Assembly: GCA_003255065.1 (NCBI GenBank)
Contig: QAOA01004423.1
Span: 434,001 to 498,000 of the forward strand
Direction: 5' to 3'
Source of the DNA: Cercis canadensis
Lineage: Eukaryota; Streptophyta; Magnoliopsida; Fabales; Fabaceae
DNA length: 64,000 nucleotides
Part shown: piece after piece, positions 11,742-25,746 of the stretch
Position numbering within the stretch: position 1 is the stretch's first letter
How the letters are laid out: the number at the start of each line of letters is the position of its first letter
Position numbers and translations under genes: made by a program
Notes under the pieces: model-generated
The model's database searches: none
What the model saw: the letters and a program-made list of their open reading frames with translations, nothing else
What the model was told of the DNA's origin: nothing

Positions 11742-14700
11742 TTAGACCTCATAATCATCTAGTTCTTGATCCCTTATCCACTTTGTAGCCACCCACTTCT
11801 GCCCTTTGATTACAGGGCAGCTCCCATGGAGTGATGTCTGCCAAGACATTTACAGAGAGGTGATTATTCAAAGAGTCAACATACAAAATTCACGGTTTGC
11901 ACAAAGATGTTACCACAAAAACGGCGAAGCTTTCGAATTGTTTTGGCTTATCTAAAATAACTAGTCAGTGACAGATTGCGGAGCCATCTAGTGGTTAATT
12001 AATAATTATAGAGGTACGGCCATGAAAAACATTGAAAAGTAACAATCAAGGATGTGGTCTAAAAGATTAATGCGGTAATTTTGACTTATTGCAGGATTTA
12101 CAAAATACTGCTAATACCAATGAACGGAATTAGACCAAACAAGGACAGGGTTCATGTAATTATCCTATCACGTTTTGAGCAGATTTAGAATGAGTGCATA
12201 ATATATTAATTTTTAATTTTGAAAAAATGTTTTTTTATTCTTGTTATCTCACTCCATTCTTGCCTTTGTTTGTCATCACTTACCCAAAATATATAAATAT
12301 AAAGCCTTCAAATTAATTATTCCAAAAAGTAAAGATGTTTATTTCATCAACAAGGAAAATTTTATCCACTCAACACATGACGACGGCGTATGTCCCAGAT
12401 TTCATTAATTCATTATGTAGTTGTTATTTTAGCCTCAACTAAGATATAAATTGGAATGATGGGAAAAAGATACTAACCGGATCAATTGTTCCATTAGGAA
12501 ACAACGAATAAAATAGAAGTCCATCCCCTCGGCGTGGCCTTACCCTTAAACCAATACAGTCCTGGTAACTGTAGCTACCGTCCATGTTCAAGCCATTCTG
12601 CAGATTAAAATAATGCGGTAACTACTAAAGTACCTACGTTAAATTGGAAAATATGTGACCAAAAGATATAAATCATAATTTTACCTCAAACGGAAACATG
12701 GTCTCTCCACCTTCCGGAACATCAGATAAATACAGCAGAAAAGAAGCCATCTACATGGTTAACAAAAACTTGCATTAAGAAACGAACTTAGTAACACGTA
12801 GTCCTTAAATTATCAGATCAAGCAATCTCGAGCTAATCTTGTAAAGAAAGCAATGTCTTAGAAGCAACAAAATACAGGATCGAGATGAGTGTATGCAATT
12901 AATTAATCATGGTTAACAAAAACTTGCATTAAGAAACAAACTTAGTAACACGTAGTCCTTAAATTATCAGATCAAGCAATCTCGAGCTAATCTTGTAAAG
13001 AAAGCAATGTCTTAAAAGCAACAAAATACAGGATCGAGATGAGTGTATGCAATTAATTAATTTGAATTAGATAGTTAAGAAACCCTAGGTTTTGTTGGAG
13101 GCGTTATTGTGGCTTTCGAGTATACAAACGTTAGGATTAACTTCACCGGGTTATAAGATTTTACAGTTGCAAACGTTCATATAGTGCTTCTCATAAGCCA
13201 GCACATCAATTAATGCGGTTATGTTTGGTCTAAGCATCATGAAGAATTGGAAATTAAAGAACTGTACTGTGACATAATACAGACAACTGGATTGTCCAAT
13301 CAACAAACAGGCCTCAGTTCAGGTGGTAAGGGAAATCAATTGCGGTAGAACCCCAGCCAAACCATACCAATTATATTGAAGATTGCGTTATCATATGAAC
13401 TGTCTAATAACGGGAGGGACAAGTTGGCATTATACCGTTAATCAGTATCACCAAGTAGTAGGCTAAGATGAATATGATTCAGTGGAAAATGTTAAGTCCC
13501 ATGGGCCATTCTATTGTGTGCATCAACATGAACACTATATTCGCATTATGATAAATCACAAATTCCATCGTTATAAATCAACTTCCAAATTAGGATGAAT
13601 GAATCAGACATACCCTTTGACTCTTTTGTGGACCATATTCTGCAGGATTGAATGCATCATAATGAGAAGCATATTTCTGCCCGATCTCATAGCGCAAGAT
13701 ATTGAATGCCTGAAACATGATGATTCCTCAGACAATTTTAAAATCACCCTGAAAATATAAGGTTCGCAAATTCAAAAAACAAAAAAGCACTGTATTGCGG
13801 ATAATATAAAGCTCACAAAGGGAAGCCCAACAAATGCAACATTTTAAGCCTAGAAAATGGTTTTGGTTAAAGGTGAAGACAACTGCCCAAAGTTATACTT
13901 CAAACCTAGACAGAAGTCTAGACTACGCTAATCAAAATCAAATAGAACACGGAAATTTGCATATAATGGTGGAGAGTCTGTGTGACATTATCTTCTCAGC
14001 ATCAGTGACCTATGCTTTTACTGCCGTGGCAATGTCAACAAGTAGTTTATGTCCTAAAAATACGTTAAGAAGCTAAGATAACATAAAAAAACTTATAGTT
14101 TCAATTCACTAGCAACTCGAGGGCCATAACTCTGCTGGGACAGGAAATTTAAAGGAGGCATGATCTCATGTCAGCGGCAGCATGCCATGTGTTTGGTGGG
14201 TAAACCACGGAAGACCCATACGTATAAAGTGTAAGAACTCAAGGCGTTAGATGATAAAATGACTAGAGAGCTACAGTGTCAACAACTAAAATTTTCTGCT
14301 AACCTAACTAGACCAACCATCAGGGATCTGTGGTTTAAATTAACCATATCACTATTTGAGATTCTGAAGTCTGAATTTCATTTCCACTAGCTCACGCCCA
14401 TCAGTAGGTGTTAAAAGTTTGATGCGTCAACAAAAATTGCACCACTTTCCATAGACAGACGCATCTTTCTTGTCATGGGAACTGTAGTTTGTTACAAAAT
14501 GAACTCTTTATCTTGAAAGACATAAATATTAAATATATTACATAGAAACACACTCGGGGATAAAAAAAAAAAAAAGAGAGGGGGGGGTAAGTTGACTAAC
14601 ATTAGGACCTCTAAACATCAATGAATTGGTTCTGTACCGAGCAACAATAACTGAGTGAGATCAGGCATCAAATCCTCTATCTCTTTCTCTCTCTCTCCCC

Positions 14701-17267
14701 CTACCTTTCTCAATTCTCTAAATTTTCTTCTGAGAAGGCAAAGAAGGTTCTAGCAATTTTTTAGACACCAAGCTTAGACAAGACGTCTTGGATAGTGACT
14801 AGAAATAAATTTACCTCCCCTAGAACCTTTACAAACGAACTAAACAATTGAAAGCTGGAATGAATATTTCGATCCATCCTAATTGTGACGACATTGTGAC
14901 CACCACTAAACTCCCAATCAATCCAACTTCTAAGTTCTAACGTTTCTTACCTTCATAAACTGTTGATCCCCATTCAACAAACAAAAGGCAAAATCAACGT
15001 ATAGGAAAGAACTGATCAGCCTCCCTGTAGCATTATTCTAGCAGATTCACAGGTAAGATAAGTTTATGTAAGGGTACTAGTCTACACCTATGAAAGAAGC
15101 AATTTGGCACTGTAGAAACCTCTTGTACTACGATACGTTTTCTGGCTTAAGCCACATCAAGGAAAAAAATAAAATAAAATCATAGCAGAGCTCCTGCAGA
15201 AAATATAGAAATGAAAGCAAACGGGAAAAACCCAAGACAAAGAACATAAGGCAGATAGCCTCTCCCATAATTTCCCTTCCTCCTCCCCTCCAAACAAAAG
15301 AAAAACTCTCCTTCGCATATTACATCCAAAACCAAAGGACATGATGGCAGTTTCTCTAGAAAGAATAATTTGCTAATAGTTATGATCACAAAAACTAAGT
15401 CAAGCAATCAATTAATAAATAAAGCATGAGAGTTATATTAAAAAAAAAAAAAAAAGAAGATTGACAAGGTTTATAAAATTTTATTTTCTGATGAGTGAAA
15501 GTTTAGTAGAAACGTTACCTCTCCATGATTCCTGGGAATTTTTGTGGCTCTGGCAATTTTTTCCTCAATCACATCCAAAGTCCCAGTTTTATCCTCAGCA
15601 GCGCTTATAAACACGCCAGAGCTGTTTTAAAAAAAAAAAAAATTAAGCTCATGATATGATATGATTGAACAAGGGGGACATAAAAGAGCATTTAGGATTT
15701 TAAGTCCCTGAAAATCATGTCACATAAAAGAGAAGCACATTACCAAAACCACAGGAATTGAACATCCCAAGGTAGCACTTAAGGGCATTCCTTTGTTGTG
15801 CTTCTATTCAAGTGTCATTTGTGTTGATTTTATTTTATTTATTATTATTATTAATATTTGAGGAGGGGGTGATCAGAGTTGAAATGTTTACTCCCGTAAT
15901 CTTGTGTGGAATTCAGTTTAATTGAATTTATAAAGGTTCTGATCCAAGAAATGCATTAGGCAATAAAAGCTGTCTACAAGCAGCTTATCACACAGTCCAC
16001 TCATCTGCATAAGGGGTCAGGAAGTCAAAACAAGATGTGTTCATATCTGGATTGAAAATTTCATGATCCTGGTTAGAGGCAAGGGCTAGAGGAGATATTA
16101 GGGGATCAAACTGATTCACCTTGGGTTCTGAAATACTGAAATCTCAGTCACATTCACCACAATCCCAATCATAATCTATCATCTATTTTGAACAAGCCAA
16201 GAATATCTAAGAACTCTTCAACTTGATTTGCCTATAGTGATACCATGTATTCCATTAATCATAAGTTTGATATCTTTGATACTCCACTAAGATATTCTTT
16301 TGTCCAGTTTGTAATGAAGTCATACGGTTAACTATTCCACGGACACATACACTACCTTGTTCTAATTCCCTTTGTATTCTCCTCTGTTTCTCCCTTGCGT
16401 AATGCCAAGGTTGATGGTTTGAGGCCTTTCTTTGCGATATCAATTATGGTTTCGCATTGTTCTGCACTTGCAAAATTAGGAAAATATAGAGCACGCGGTT
16501 TCCAGCTCAAAACCTAAGGAACATAAGCAGGAGATACACTAATTTTAGAATCAATGCACAAGAACATGAGACACATATCAATATATTCAACATTTTCTTC
16601 AAAAACTAAGTACATTGAAGTCAACTGTCCATGAGAATAGCAGGCTTAACACTGGTCTTAGGCAACTCATAATAAAATAACATCGAGATTTCTGCTCCGT
16701 CACATTAACGTCTATGAAATCAAATCAACTGTTAACCTAATTTAACCTAATTCTGTGATTCCGCTAATCGATTTCATTCATCGGCACTATGTGAAACATA
16801 CAAATTTTAAACAGGAAAGAAATCAAAATGCCGCGAAAATCAAAAGTGATGAAATCATGATTTTAAACAATTCCGCTGAAGATTGAGAATGCTTGAAGGA
16901 CAAAATCGTACACCTGGAAAGGAATCGATGTAATAGAATTATCACCGGACTCTCCATATGTCAACAAGTTGTGTTCCGTCTCTTCCGTCGTCGAATCGAG
17001 CAACCTCGCTCTCGGTCTCACACCGTATACATCATCCTGCAAATTCTCAGCAATTGAAAACTTCAAAATCCTCCTCTGAAAAAAAAAATCAGAAAAAGAA
17101 CAGTTTAAAATCTCTCAGAAAATGATTATGATTACCTGAGACTGCGAGAAGAAACTAGAACCGAAGAATCCAGCTAGAAAGAAGAAGATGCATATGAGGA
17201 AGAGAGAAGGTAATCCGAACTTCTTCGTCCTCAAGCTCCAATTTCCTTTTACCGTTTTGCTCTTCAT
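11742..17267 (-). CDS. Prolyl 4-hydroxylase (2-oxoglutarate/Fe(II) dioxygenase)
   Basis: Eight exons on the minus strand join in frame: 17136-17267, 16914-17036, 16356-16513, 15519-15621, 13614-13709, 12685-12750, 12478-12597 and 11742-11837, giving 297 residues. A basic N-terminus is followed by one membrane segment (about residues 20-38, LPSLFLICIFFFLAGFF), so this is a type II protein of the ER/Golgi lumen. The catalytic domain shows the iron ligands His188 and Asp190 (YASHYDAF) and His270 (SLHGSCPV), and the 2-oxoglutarate-binding Lys280 (GQKWVATKW). Plant P4Hs hydroxylate prolines in extensins and arabinogalactan proteins before O-glycosylation. Introns are large; the one between exons 4 and 5 is 1.8 kb and the one before exon 6 holds a 154-bp tandem duplication. 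The gene is head to head with CGLD27. Confidence 0.95.
12754..13061. repeat. 154-bp tandem duplication in a P4H intron
   Basis: Copies 12754-12907 and 12908-13061 are nearly identical (a G/A change near the 12780/12935 pair and another near 12860/13014). Unlike several other repeats in this window there is no N at the junction. It lies inside the intron between exons 5 and 6 of the prolyl 4-hydroxylase; the copy boundary is only 4 bases from exon 6, next to its 3' splice site. Confidence 0.9.
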
Positions 17268-18894
17268 TTCGATCCTGGAGAATTTTCCGAACTGTCAAGC
17301 AGCTCGTTGCTTTCTGAAACTAGAAAGTCAAGTTCACTCACTATTATAGGTCTTTTTCTAATGAAGAAGTTGCTAGTGGTTTGCTGTGTCTGTGTGCGCA
17401 CACGGCCAATTGAACTCCCGAATAAAGTCCTCCTCCTTTTAAGAGTTGTCATTCGTTGGATTCGGCAATTATATAGCACTAAATGACAGATACGCTGATT
17501 AGAATTTGAACCACGATTTGGTGGGATTACACGTTGGACCTAGTGAGACGCTCTTTCTCGAATAGCATTTCTAATCCTCTATTAACGAGATCCGATCTTC
17601 TTTATTTTTCCTTTTGTATCAGATAGACCTGATTAAACGAGATTTCATGAAAATAAATGAACAAATATTATTTTGATTACACCCCTAATTTTAACTTTTT
17701 TTTTTTTAATATATGTTTTCACCTTTCTTATCCTTTTTTTTAGTTTACACTTAAAGTATTTTCATATCATTTAGACATAGGACTAATCGTGTTTGAGATA
17801 AGAGTAGTAATCGATAAATCCTTCTTAACAAATACGTCTCTAAGAATTCGAATTTAGGTCATTTGACCTAAAACGTTTTGAGATTCAACCTATTTTTACT
17901 AAGTCACATTTCTTATCCTATGACTATGAGAGTCTAATAAAAAGAACCAAAAAAAAAATTTAGATAATATTTTTATTACTTGCATTTACAAATGTACATC
18001 AACTTATAGAAAAATAAAATAAAATAATCACTTTTTACGTAATATAATAAAAATCTTTTATTTTTATCATTACTTATTAAAAAATCACTTCCTAAACTAT
18101 ATAAGGCTAACCCAAACTCCTACCAAAAAAAAAAAAGGCTAGCACAAATAGGGCATTGTGAATTATCTTACACATTACAACAGCCAATCCGTATAAATTC
18201 ATTTCATTTGCATATAAAATAATAATAATAAATAAATAAATTCATTTCATTTGAGCTCTCTGTGAAGCAACGAAATAAAAAGATTCATATAACGCCTTGC
18301 TGAGGACGACCTTAACCAACCTTGTGCAAAATGCAATTGAAAGTGGCTATATTTTTACTTAGATGACAACGGATCTTGCCCGTTCCCAGTGCGTGCAAGC
18401 AACGGGAATAGCGTTCGAATTTGCGTGTAAAGGAACAGCTGCCACGTTGCTCAAGCAACAAACCCCTTTCCGTTTTACAAACCACACAAAATAAAAGCAC
18501 GAAATACGCATAAATCGGATAATCTTAGTCCTAAGTACATTAAATAAAGGGCATAGAAGAAGGCCACGTGGATAGGAAGCTAGTCCACATAAGAGCAGCT
18601 ATCAAACGGCGACTCCCTGTTGCTCGGGGTCCCACATAAAGGCAAGAAGGCAAGCTCGCTCTCTATGAGAATCTGGAAAATGCACAAAGCCACAAAGCTG
18701 TTGTCCTCCTCCACGTAAATAATATATGGTCCCCCAAAAGAACACACCAAAACCATCACTATTAATTAGTGAGCTTATTAGCTTAAGATCATCTTCCTCC
18801 TCCTCCTCCTCCGCCGCACCAATAATTAAACCGAGATTTAAACCAGGGCACAATCCCCTGCTACACTATTGATAGCTTAAATCTAAAAAGATAA
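17268..18894. promoter_or_regulatory. Divergent promoter region between P4H and CGLD27
   Basis: No gene is visible between the two divergent start codons. The middle part (about 17640-18300) is AT-rich. A palindromic G-box CACGTG lies at 18565-18570, 325 bp upstream of the CGLD27 ATG. The segment 18600-18890, with CTCCTC repeats at about 18795-18815, is likely the CGLD27 5' UTR. CGLD27 homologues respond to iron deficiency in Arabidopsis, and bHLH factors of that response bind G-box-like sites, so the box is a plausible regulatory site; that link is inference. Confidence 0.45.
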
Positions 18895-21606
18895 ATGCTC
18901 AGAGTAAATGTCTACTGCCCTCTGATTCCAAGTGCAAGACAAGTCAGAGCAGTAGTTACCAATGGCTCATTCATCATCCATAATCACAGAGCTAGAAAAC
19001 TGTCTCAACGAATTTCCATCAAGGCCATAAAAGATGAGATGGATGGGGAGACGAGCAGGTCTCCAGGACCAGGAGGTAGCTGGGATCCAGGATTGGAAAT
19101 TGAGGTCCCTTTTGAGCAAAGACCGGTACGTATGAGCAATCATGTAGCTCTGGCTATAATTGTTTTCTTTGGATCCCCCAGGAAATCCTTGATGCTTTTC
19201 CATGGCTGCACCAAGTAATCTTAAACCATCATGCCAACCAGTGTAATATGTTGTGTAAAATGATTTTCTTCTCCGTGCACATAAAAGCTGATATGATAAT
19301 TGATAGAAGACTTTGGAAACCTTTGTAGTGCTGAGGAAACATCAGAATAGATAATTTGGTTGCACTAAAACCATATTTAATCTATACTGACCCGGCCATC
19401 TCATTGTAAAACAGGTGAATGAGTACTCGTCTCTGAAGAACGGACTCTTGTATTCATGGGGTGAACTGGGTCCAGGATCCTTTCTCCTTCGTCTTGGAGG
19501 TCTCTGGTTAGTAGTGTTCACTGTTCTTGGAGTACCAATTGCGGCTGCAAGCTTTAATCCTTCAAGAGTAAGCAAGAAGCAGGAATAATTTGCACATAAT
19601 TCTTGAGACATCTAATCAAGCAGAGATTTTGACGCACACATGAGTACAGGCTTGCTGCACACAAGCACACACAACCAAAAGCTACGAAGCAGCACTTATA
19701 ATTTCCTTCTACCTGTATTTAATTTATGTTTACAAACTCGCAGGACCCTCTAAGATTTGTACTAGCTGCTGGAACAGGAACACTCTTCATTGTGTCATTG
19801 ATTGTCTTGAGAATTTATCTGGTAAGTTCTAATACTCCTTTTCTTCTTCATGCCATAATCATTTTGTTACTGGGGAGCATAAGGTAATGCCAAAAAAATA
19901 AAGTGAAACCGAACCAAAGCTATATGCAATACATTGAATTTTTCAACTGAATGTGATGTCTGTTCATAGTTCACCCTACCTACCACACCTGACAACCAAG
20001 TGGTTGTGGCAGCAGTTTGCACACTCGCACCATATTAATTGCAGCACTATCAAGATGATTAAATTATGCAATTGCAGGGATGGAGTTATGTTGGTGACAG
20101 ACTTCTATCAGCTGTCATTCCTTATGAAGAAAGTGGATGGTATGACGGACAGATGTGGGTAAAGCCGCCTGAGGTTAGCCTCTTCTACGCATCCTTAGAG
20201 AGAACAGAATAAGAATAACTACAGAAACTTGGGGAAAATCATATTCAAGCATATAGTCTCAATAGACTATGAGAAACATTATATTTAGAAACAGATAAAT
20301 GTTTAGCTTGTCTGCAAGACCACAAGGGGATTTTTGGCATTAAATTCGCCTTATTAAAAATACAAGGATTTTAAAATGCCACCTATTGCTCCGAAAGGAA
20401 TCCAACTAGTGGCCTTTTGATGGAAAACAAGAACCCAACTATCAGCAATAAACCAACAAGGGATCAAAAGGTAGCTAAATATAGGGTCTCATTTGATGAG
20501 ATAATCTAAACTAAACAAGTGAGTCACTGTTATTGCCTTCCAGATGCTGAGAACCTAAGGGGTAATTCCTCATTCAGCAATCTGTTTAAAATAAACGAAG
20601 AATATAAGAATACAAAATGAAGTCTAGAATAGCACGTGCGTAAAAAAATACTAAATATTACAGGAACCAGTGGTGTGTGTCATATCTGTACTTCCAAACA
20701 TTGGAAACTGAAGACTAATCTTATTTTTCTTTGTAGATCCTGGCTCGTGATAGACTGTTGGGCTCCTACAAGGTACTGATAATGGAAATTATCACTCTTA
20801 TCTTAATTCTTTATACAGAAGAATTTTGGATGTATTCTTGAAAAGCAATAGGTTTTATTGGCCTTTAAGAGCAATATGTTAAACTTGATTCCTTGAACTG
20901 TGATCTATAAATGCAAGTGTCTCCGTGCGTGTATCTATATATATACAAGTCTACATCCATTTGCACAAACACGTATCACACACGTGCAAAGAACATAGGC
21001 AGGAGGGGAATAGAGAGGAAGACGGGAGAAAAAAGAACATTTTTTGAGGATGAATTGTAATCAGATTACAACAATTGGGAACAATGTAACACATAAAAAC
21101 TTCTGCTAGTACCCATTTTACAGACCTCCAAGGTTTCTAAAGCTCCTAAAGATTTATTTGATATTCCATGTCTCCAGGTTAAACCAGTTATTAAGCTGCT
21201 GAAGCAAACACTAGTCGGGACAGGGGCATTACTTGTTACAGCAGTTATGTTATTTATCTTTGCTACACCAGTAGAGGATTTTTTTCAAGCCACCTTTGCC
21301 ACAAAAGAAAATATGTCAAATGCTCCAGCACCGAAGATCAGCACAAAGTTCAACATAAGGTAAGGAAAGACAAATGGAGATCCTGAACTATCTTCCATAT
21401 TATTTCCATCCTGCCTTTTACAATTTTGTAACGGATATTGCAGAAAAGACGAGTTGCTCAAATTGCCTGTAGAGGTGAAATCTGACGACGATCTAGCAGC
21501 AGCTGCTGCCGAGGCCGCTGATGGAAGACCAGTCTACTGCAGGGATAGGTTTTATCGAGCATTAGCAGGTGGCCAGTACTGCAAATGGGAGGATCTGCTA
21601 AAGTAA
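18895..21606 (+). CDS. CGLD27: CGLD27-type (DUF1230/Ycf36) chloroplast membrane protein
   Basis: Seven exons in frame, 18895-19125, 19415-19567, 19744-19821, 20078-20173, 20737-20772, 21178-21359 and 21444-21606, give 312 residues. The N-terminus (MLRVNVYCPLIPSARQVRAV onward) is basic and serine-rich like a chloroplast transit peptide. Then come the conserved block PFEQRPVNEYSSLKNG, a membrane segment (LWLVVFTVLGVPIAAASF), a second one (TGTLFIVSLIVLRIYL), the signature GWSYVGDRLLSAVIPYEESG and YDGQMWVKPPEILARDRLLG, and a third hydrophobic segment in exon 6. It ends with YCRDRFYRALAGGQYCKWED. This is the Ycf36/DUF1230 family, conserved in cyanobacteria, red algal plastids and the green lineage; the molecular function is unknown, with links to iron status and photosynthesis. 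Its gene is convergent with the J-domain gene. Confidence 0.93.
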
Positions 21607-22644
21607 AGGAAAGAAAAGAGGCAGACAAAACCAATTTTATTTTGTTAAAGTAGCTTATGATGTCTAGAGCCACTAATGCCCAAAGTTTTATTCCATTAAG
21701 TTAATGAAACCATTTAAGGTGTTCAAAGGATCATAAATGCAAGCAAAGCCTGAAAGCACAATAGTGGAGAAACTTCATATTACAATTACAGCCAACGACA
21801 TGACAATAAAGAGTATAGACCAACTCAATGTCTCATTAACTACTTGCATACAAAAAGGACAACAAGCATACATTATTTCAAGAGACAAAATGTGGATAAG
21901 AAAACAAAGAGATATAGAGAAATACACATACAGGCACATGCAAGTTCTACTTGTGCACGCAACATGCATATTTAAGAGGCAGAAGATTAAATGTAATATA
22001 CCATGCGCTACTGTAGCCAGATAGATGCCGGAAAGTGTTTAGCTCCATGACCACCCCATTAAGGGGCTGAGATTCCTTGCTCAAAGAAATAAATCCCTAG
22101 AATAGCTTCCACAGTACTCCGCGAACTAAAGCAGAATTAATTCAACAACAGAAAGGCAACTGCAGAGGTGTGTTCTGCATATTGACATCCAAAGATATGT
22201 CTTCATAAAGATTCCTCTTGCAGCACAATATCTAGACAAGTAGCAGCAGAGACTAACGTTATGCAAAATCCAGTGTCAGTACAACATGGTTCATCAAAGA
22301 TAGCAGCTTCAGCAGCTAATTCTTTAATCCTGTGAAGTATATGGCATTTGGCCAACACATCCAGCATCAGGCAGATCCAAAATAGTATCCTTTCTGGTCA
22401 AATTCCAAAATTAATTGAGGGTTCTATTGAGCTGTGTTCAATTACTTAAAGAGAATCCTCCCAAGAGTCAATTTGTAAACACTGACAACAGGCTACACTA
22501 CAGCATCGTTGCCACTGTGTAAATAAATTGTTGTAAAATCACTTGAAAGAGATGAGTAAAGAATCTGTTAAACTGTCCAAAGTGGTCTAGCAACGACGGG
22601 GGATAAACTCATTGCCAGATTTAGAAGTGCAATGTATGTCACTA
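21607..22644. other. Convergent 3' region between CGLD27 and the J-domain gene
   Basis: This stretch should contain the two 3' UTRs, running towards each other. Open frames here (for example 21737-22024) have no recognisable domain and unremarkable composition. I see nothing else. Confidence 0.5.
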
Positions 22645-25600
22645 TTAAACAAGTTTCCTGCACCACTGAAGGATTTTAAACAGTTGTTCTTCCACAATAT
22701 TCCTAAATGTTTGCTTTCTTACTTTGGCATATTCAAGATCAAGTGTTCTATATGCAAGAGCAAGCAGATACATTGCTGGGTGAAGTCTTCTGCAGATCAT
22801 AAAAATGGAACAGTCAGTATCCTCCATAGGCAAGTACCTGGGATATAATTTCTAAAATTATATCTAAGATGAATCAAAGTGTGGTTGGGAACGATGACAT
22901 ATTTCTATTGCCACTGGAAGAGGCCAAAATATTCAGCAAATTGCACAACTCATGGTGAACAGTGCTAGGCTTTTGTCAATACATTGTAGGTTTATAATTC
23001 TGAACGAATTTTTCAATCAGAACCCATAAGATAATTTTAAGAAAAAATATAGGAAACGCAGCTGTAGGGGATTTACCAAGCCAAACTTGGCCATTCATGT
23101 AAAACATGTCCAACACACTTCAGAGTTTCAAAAAAATAGAACAAAAGATTATGAAAATGTTTAAAGTACCAGAGTTCAGATTTTAAATCCTGGAAACATT
23201 ATGGTGCTTCACTAGATCCATAATATTTATTTTTAAATCATTCTATAACAATGATTCAACAGCAAACAATTTAAAAGAAAAACCTCTGTCAAGTGATTCT
23301 TCAGAAAATTAAAGAAGACATGAAATAAACTCACCTGTCAGATTGCTCACTATCATCCAAGCCATCCCAGAACCTTTGTGATGTTATTGTTCGGCCCTTC
23401 TTGTCTTTGCCATATGTTTCAACATACCAACCCCCTATGTCATGAAAGGCACAGCGTGGCTCAAAGAGCCAAAATCTGTAGGATTAAGGGGTAGAGAACT
23501 TTAAGAAATATTACAAATAGAAATAAGGTTAGAACATATTATTAGCCAGTAACATCAAAACTTAACAAAACAGACCAGTAAACATGAACTCAAGGATCGG
23601 TATGCATAATAAGACCACAAGATGTTCTCAGAAGGGAAAGAAAATAATAGATGACATGTTCACTTATTTACTAGCGCAGATTAGGATATTTATAAAAATC
23701 CTTTCCTTCAGCAAAATCCATAACCATAAGAGAGTGAACAGCATCAGAGCATATTCATTTTGCAAACTCCAAAGAGTTACAACAACACTTTGTTATACAA
23801 ACCACTAATTAGTTAATGCATGCTTCATTTAGACATCAATAAGATTTTAGAAAGATGCTAGGGCTTACTTGCTTGGTGGTAAGCGGGCTCTAGTGCATCT
23901 ACACTCACAAACGGAAACTTTCTCTCTCATTTGGTACCAGTGCATATGCTTCACCTGAAAATTTGGAAATTTTCTCAGAAATAACATTTCATGATCACAA
24001 GGCATCCATTTATACCAAGTTATTCATAATAATACATTTCCAGCAAGTTTTTTCTCACATATAAAAGAAAGTCCAAATGAAAATAAGCAGGACTTAGTAT
24101 TCATATAAAATTAGATATTCCTTTTAAGGATGTTAATTAAATAGCAGAGAAATTTTACATACCAGAAATGTTCTATGTTTCATGATCACATGGGTCTTTG
24201 TTCCACTCCTGTTGTAGACAAAACAGGAACCTTCATCTGGACTGGTCCCAAGTCCAGCTATGGTTCCCAAATGAATTCTTGTCCCAACTCCACCACTTGC
24301 AAACCAACTTTCAGGAGAGACACTGCTAACATGCTTAGGGTCTTCATCTGAATTAAGAAAAATATGAATGTAGTCTTCTGCATTTTCTTTCTGCAGCCCA
24401 TCAGAATAGCTTCTAGGAGGGAACCTAGTGGCCACTGCAACCACCCTTCCAGAGACATGCAATTCTAGATCTTGATATGCATCTGATACATTATTTGGAA
24501 CTCCAGAGTCAGGAACTTGTGAAATTCCAATATTATCTGGGTCTTCTGCATTCGTCTGGAAGTTCAAATTCTTCATTGGTTGACACAGGCCTGAATGGAA
24601 GGATCTGAAGGAAGTTAACTTTTCATTATGGGTGTATGATATTTCTGGGATCTTGTTGGCTAGGCAAACCATCCCAAAAAGATCACGACCAGAAACCAAG
24701 TGCAAAACCTCTGGAGTTTCATAAGAAGACCTCTCTTCAGCCTCAAAGCAGTCAGGAAGAAGCTCCATAGACTCTATTTCAGGGCCATAATATGCTGCAT
24801 GCATGGCTGAATAAAAGTCTCGTTCAAGTACATCAAAATAGCCTGTTCCAACGACCACCTTCTTCTCTGATAGCATATCATTTATAGCTAACCTATACCA
24901 CTTTAACCATTCAACAACTTCCATCTCCTTGAATGTAGTTGCATTTGATTTATAAACGTGCAATTTTGAACCCAATCCAGAATGCTTCTGCACAAGCTTT
25001 TCCTGAGACAACAAGTACCTGTCATAATGGGCTCTCTTCTCAGAATCTGAAAGAATCTGCAATGCATCATAGATAGTTCTGTTAATTCAGAATACCCTGT
25101 ACACCAAAGCCATAGCATTCTTCCATAATGTACAAAACTTTGTGAATTTACATTCATTCTCTTTATATACAAATCAAATTGCTACTAGTTCAAATTTAAG
25201 CTATCTCGCATCTTTGTTCAAAAGTTTCAGGAATCTGAGCAATTGAAGAGTTTAATTTAGTCCAGTTTCAATGAATGCACCTCATTGAAATCGTATTCAA
25301 TTATAGAATAAGGGAAATAATTGTGCCTCAGATCAAATTAATCATTTTTTTTCCTGTCAAATTTAATAATCAATAGTTTGTACTCTGAGATATCAAGACC
25401 GCACCTCATAGGCGGCCAGGATTTGCACAAATCGTCGAGACGCAGAGGAATCGTCCCTTGAGTCAGCAAGGTCCGGGTGAGTTTCTTTGGCCAATTTGCG
25501 AAAAGACGATTTGATCTCAGCAAATGAGCTGCTCTGTGACACTCCTAATATCTCATAAGCGTTCTCCTTGGGGAACTTTGTTCCAGCTGACTCAGAAGTA

Positions 25601-25746
25601 CTACCGAATCCCTGAGCTCTGCAGCTCGGACACATAAATTGGAGATAACGCGCGAAGTTACTGCTGTTTAGTATAATTGGTATTTGTGAAATTGGCCGCC
25701 GGTTATAGATTCCGATGGCTCTGCTATATCCGGCAAAAGAAGCCAT
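22645..25746 (-). CDS. J-domain (DnaJ/Hsp40-type) protein, probably organellar
   Basis: Five exons on the minus strand, 25405-25746, 24163-25056, 23869-23954, 23335-23475 and 22645-22789, join in frame to give 535 residues. After an N-terminus poor in acidic residues that could be a mitochondrial or plastid targeting peptide, the J domain spans about residues 62-130 (NAYEILGVSQSSS, HPD at 90-92, then AYEILSDSEKRAHYDRY across the first splice). It lacks the Gly/Phe linker and zinc-finger repeats of type A DnaJ, so it is a type C J protein. The long remainder is soluble with no domain I can name, though it has conserved-looking blocks such as ECRCTRARLPPSK and FHDIGGWYVETYGKDKKGR, and ends LQWCRKLV. 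J proteins stimulate Hsp70 ATPase activity through the HPD loop; the client here is unknown. The last exon is short but clearly coding. Confidence 0.88.

Noticed and set aside
13310-13390. tRNA-like sequence with a CTCAGTTCAGGTGG box
   Set aside because: No cloverleaf, A tail or target duplication could be drawn; it may be a SINE scrap but is too short to call.
24258-24458. Open frame within exon 2 of the J-domain gene
   Set aside because: Out-of-frame shadow of the long exon, which has clear homology in its own frame.
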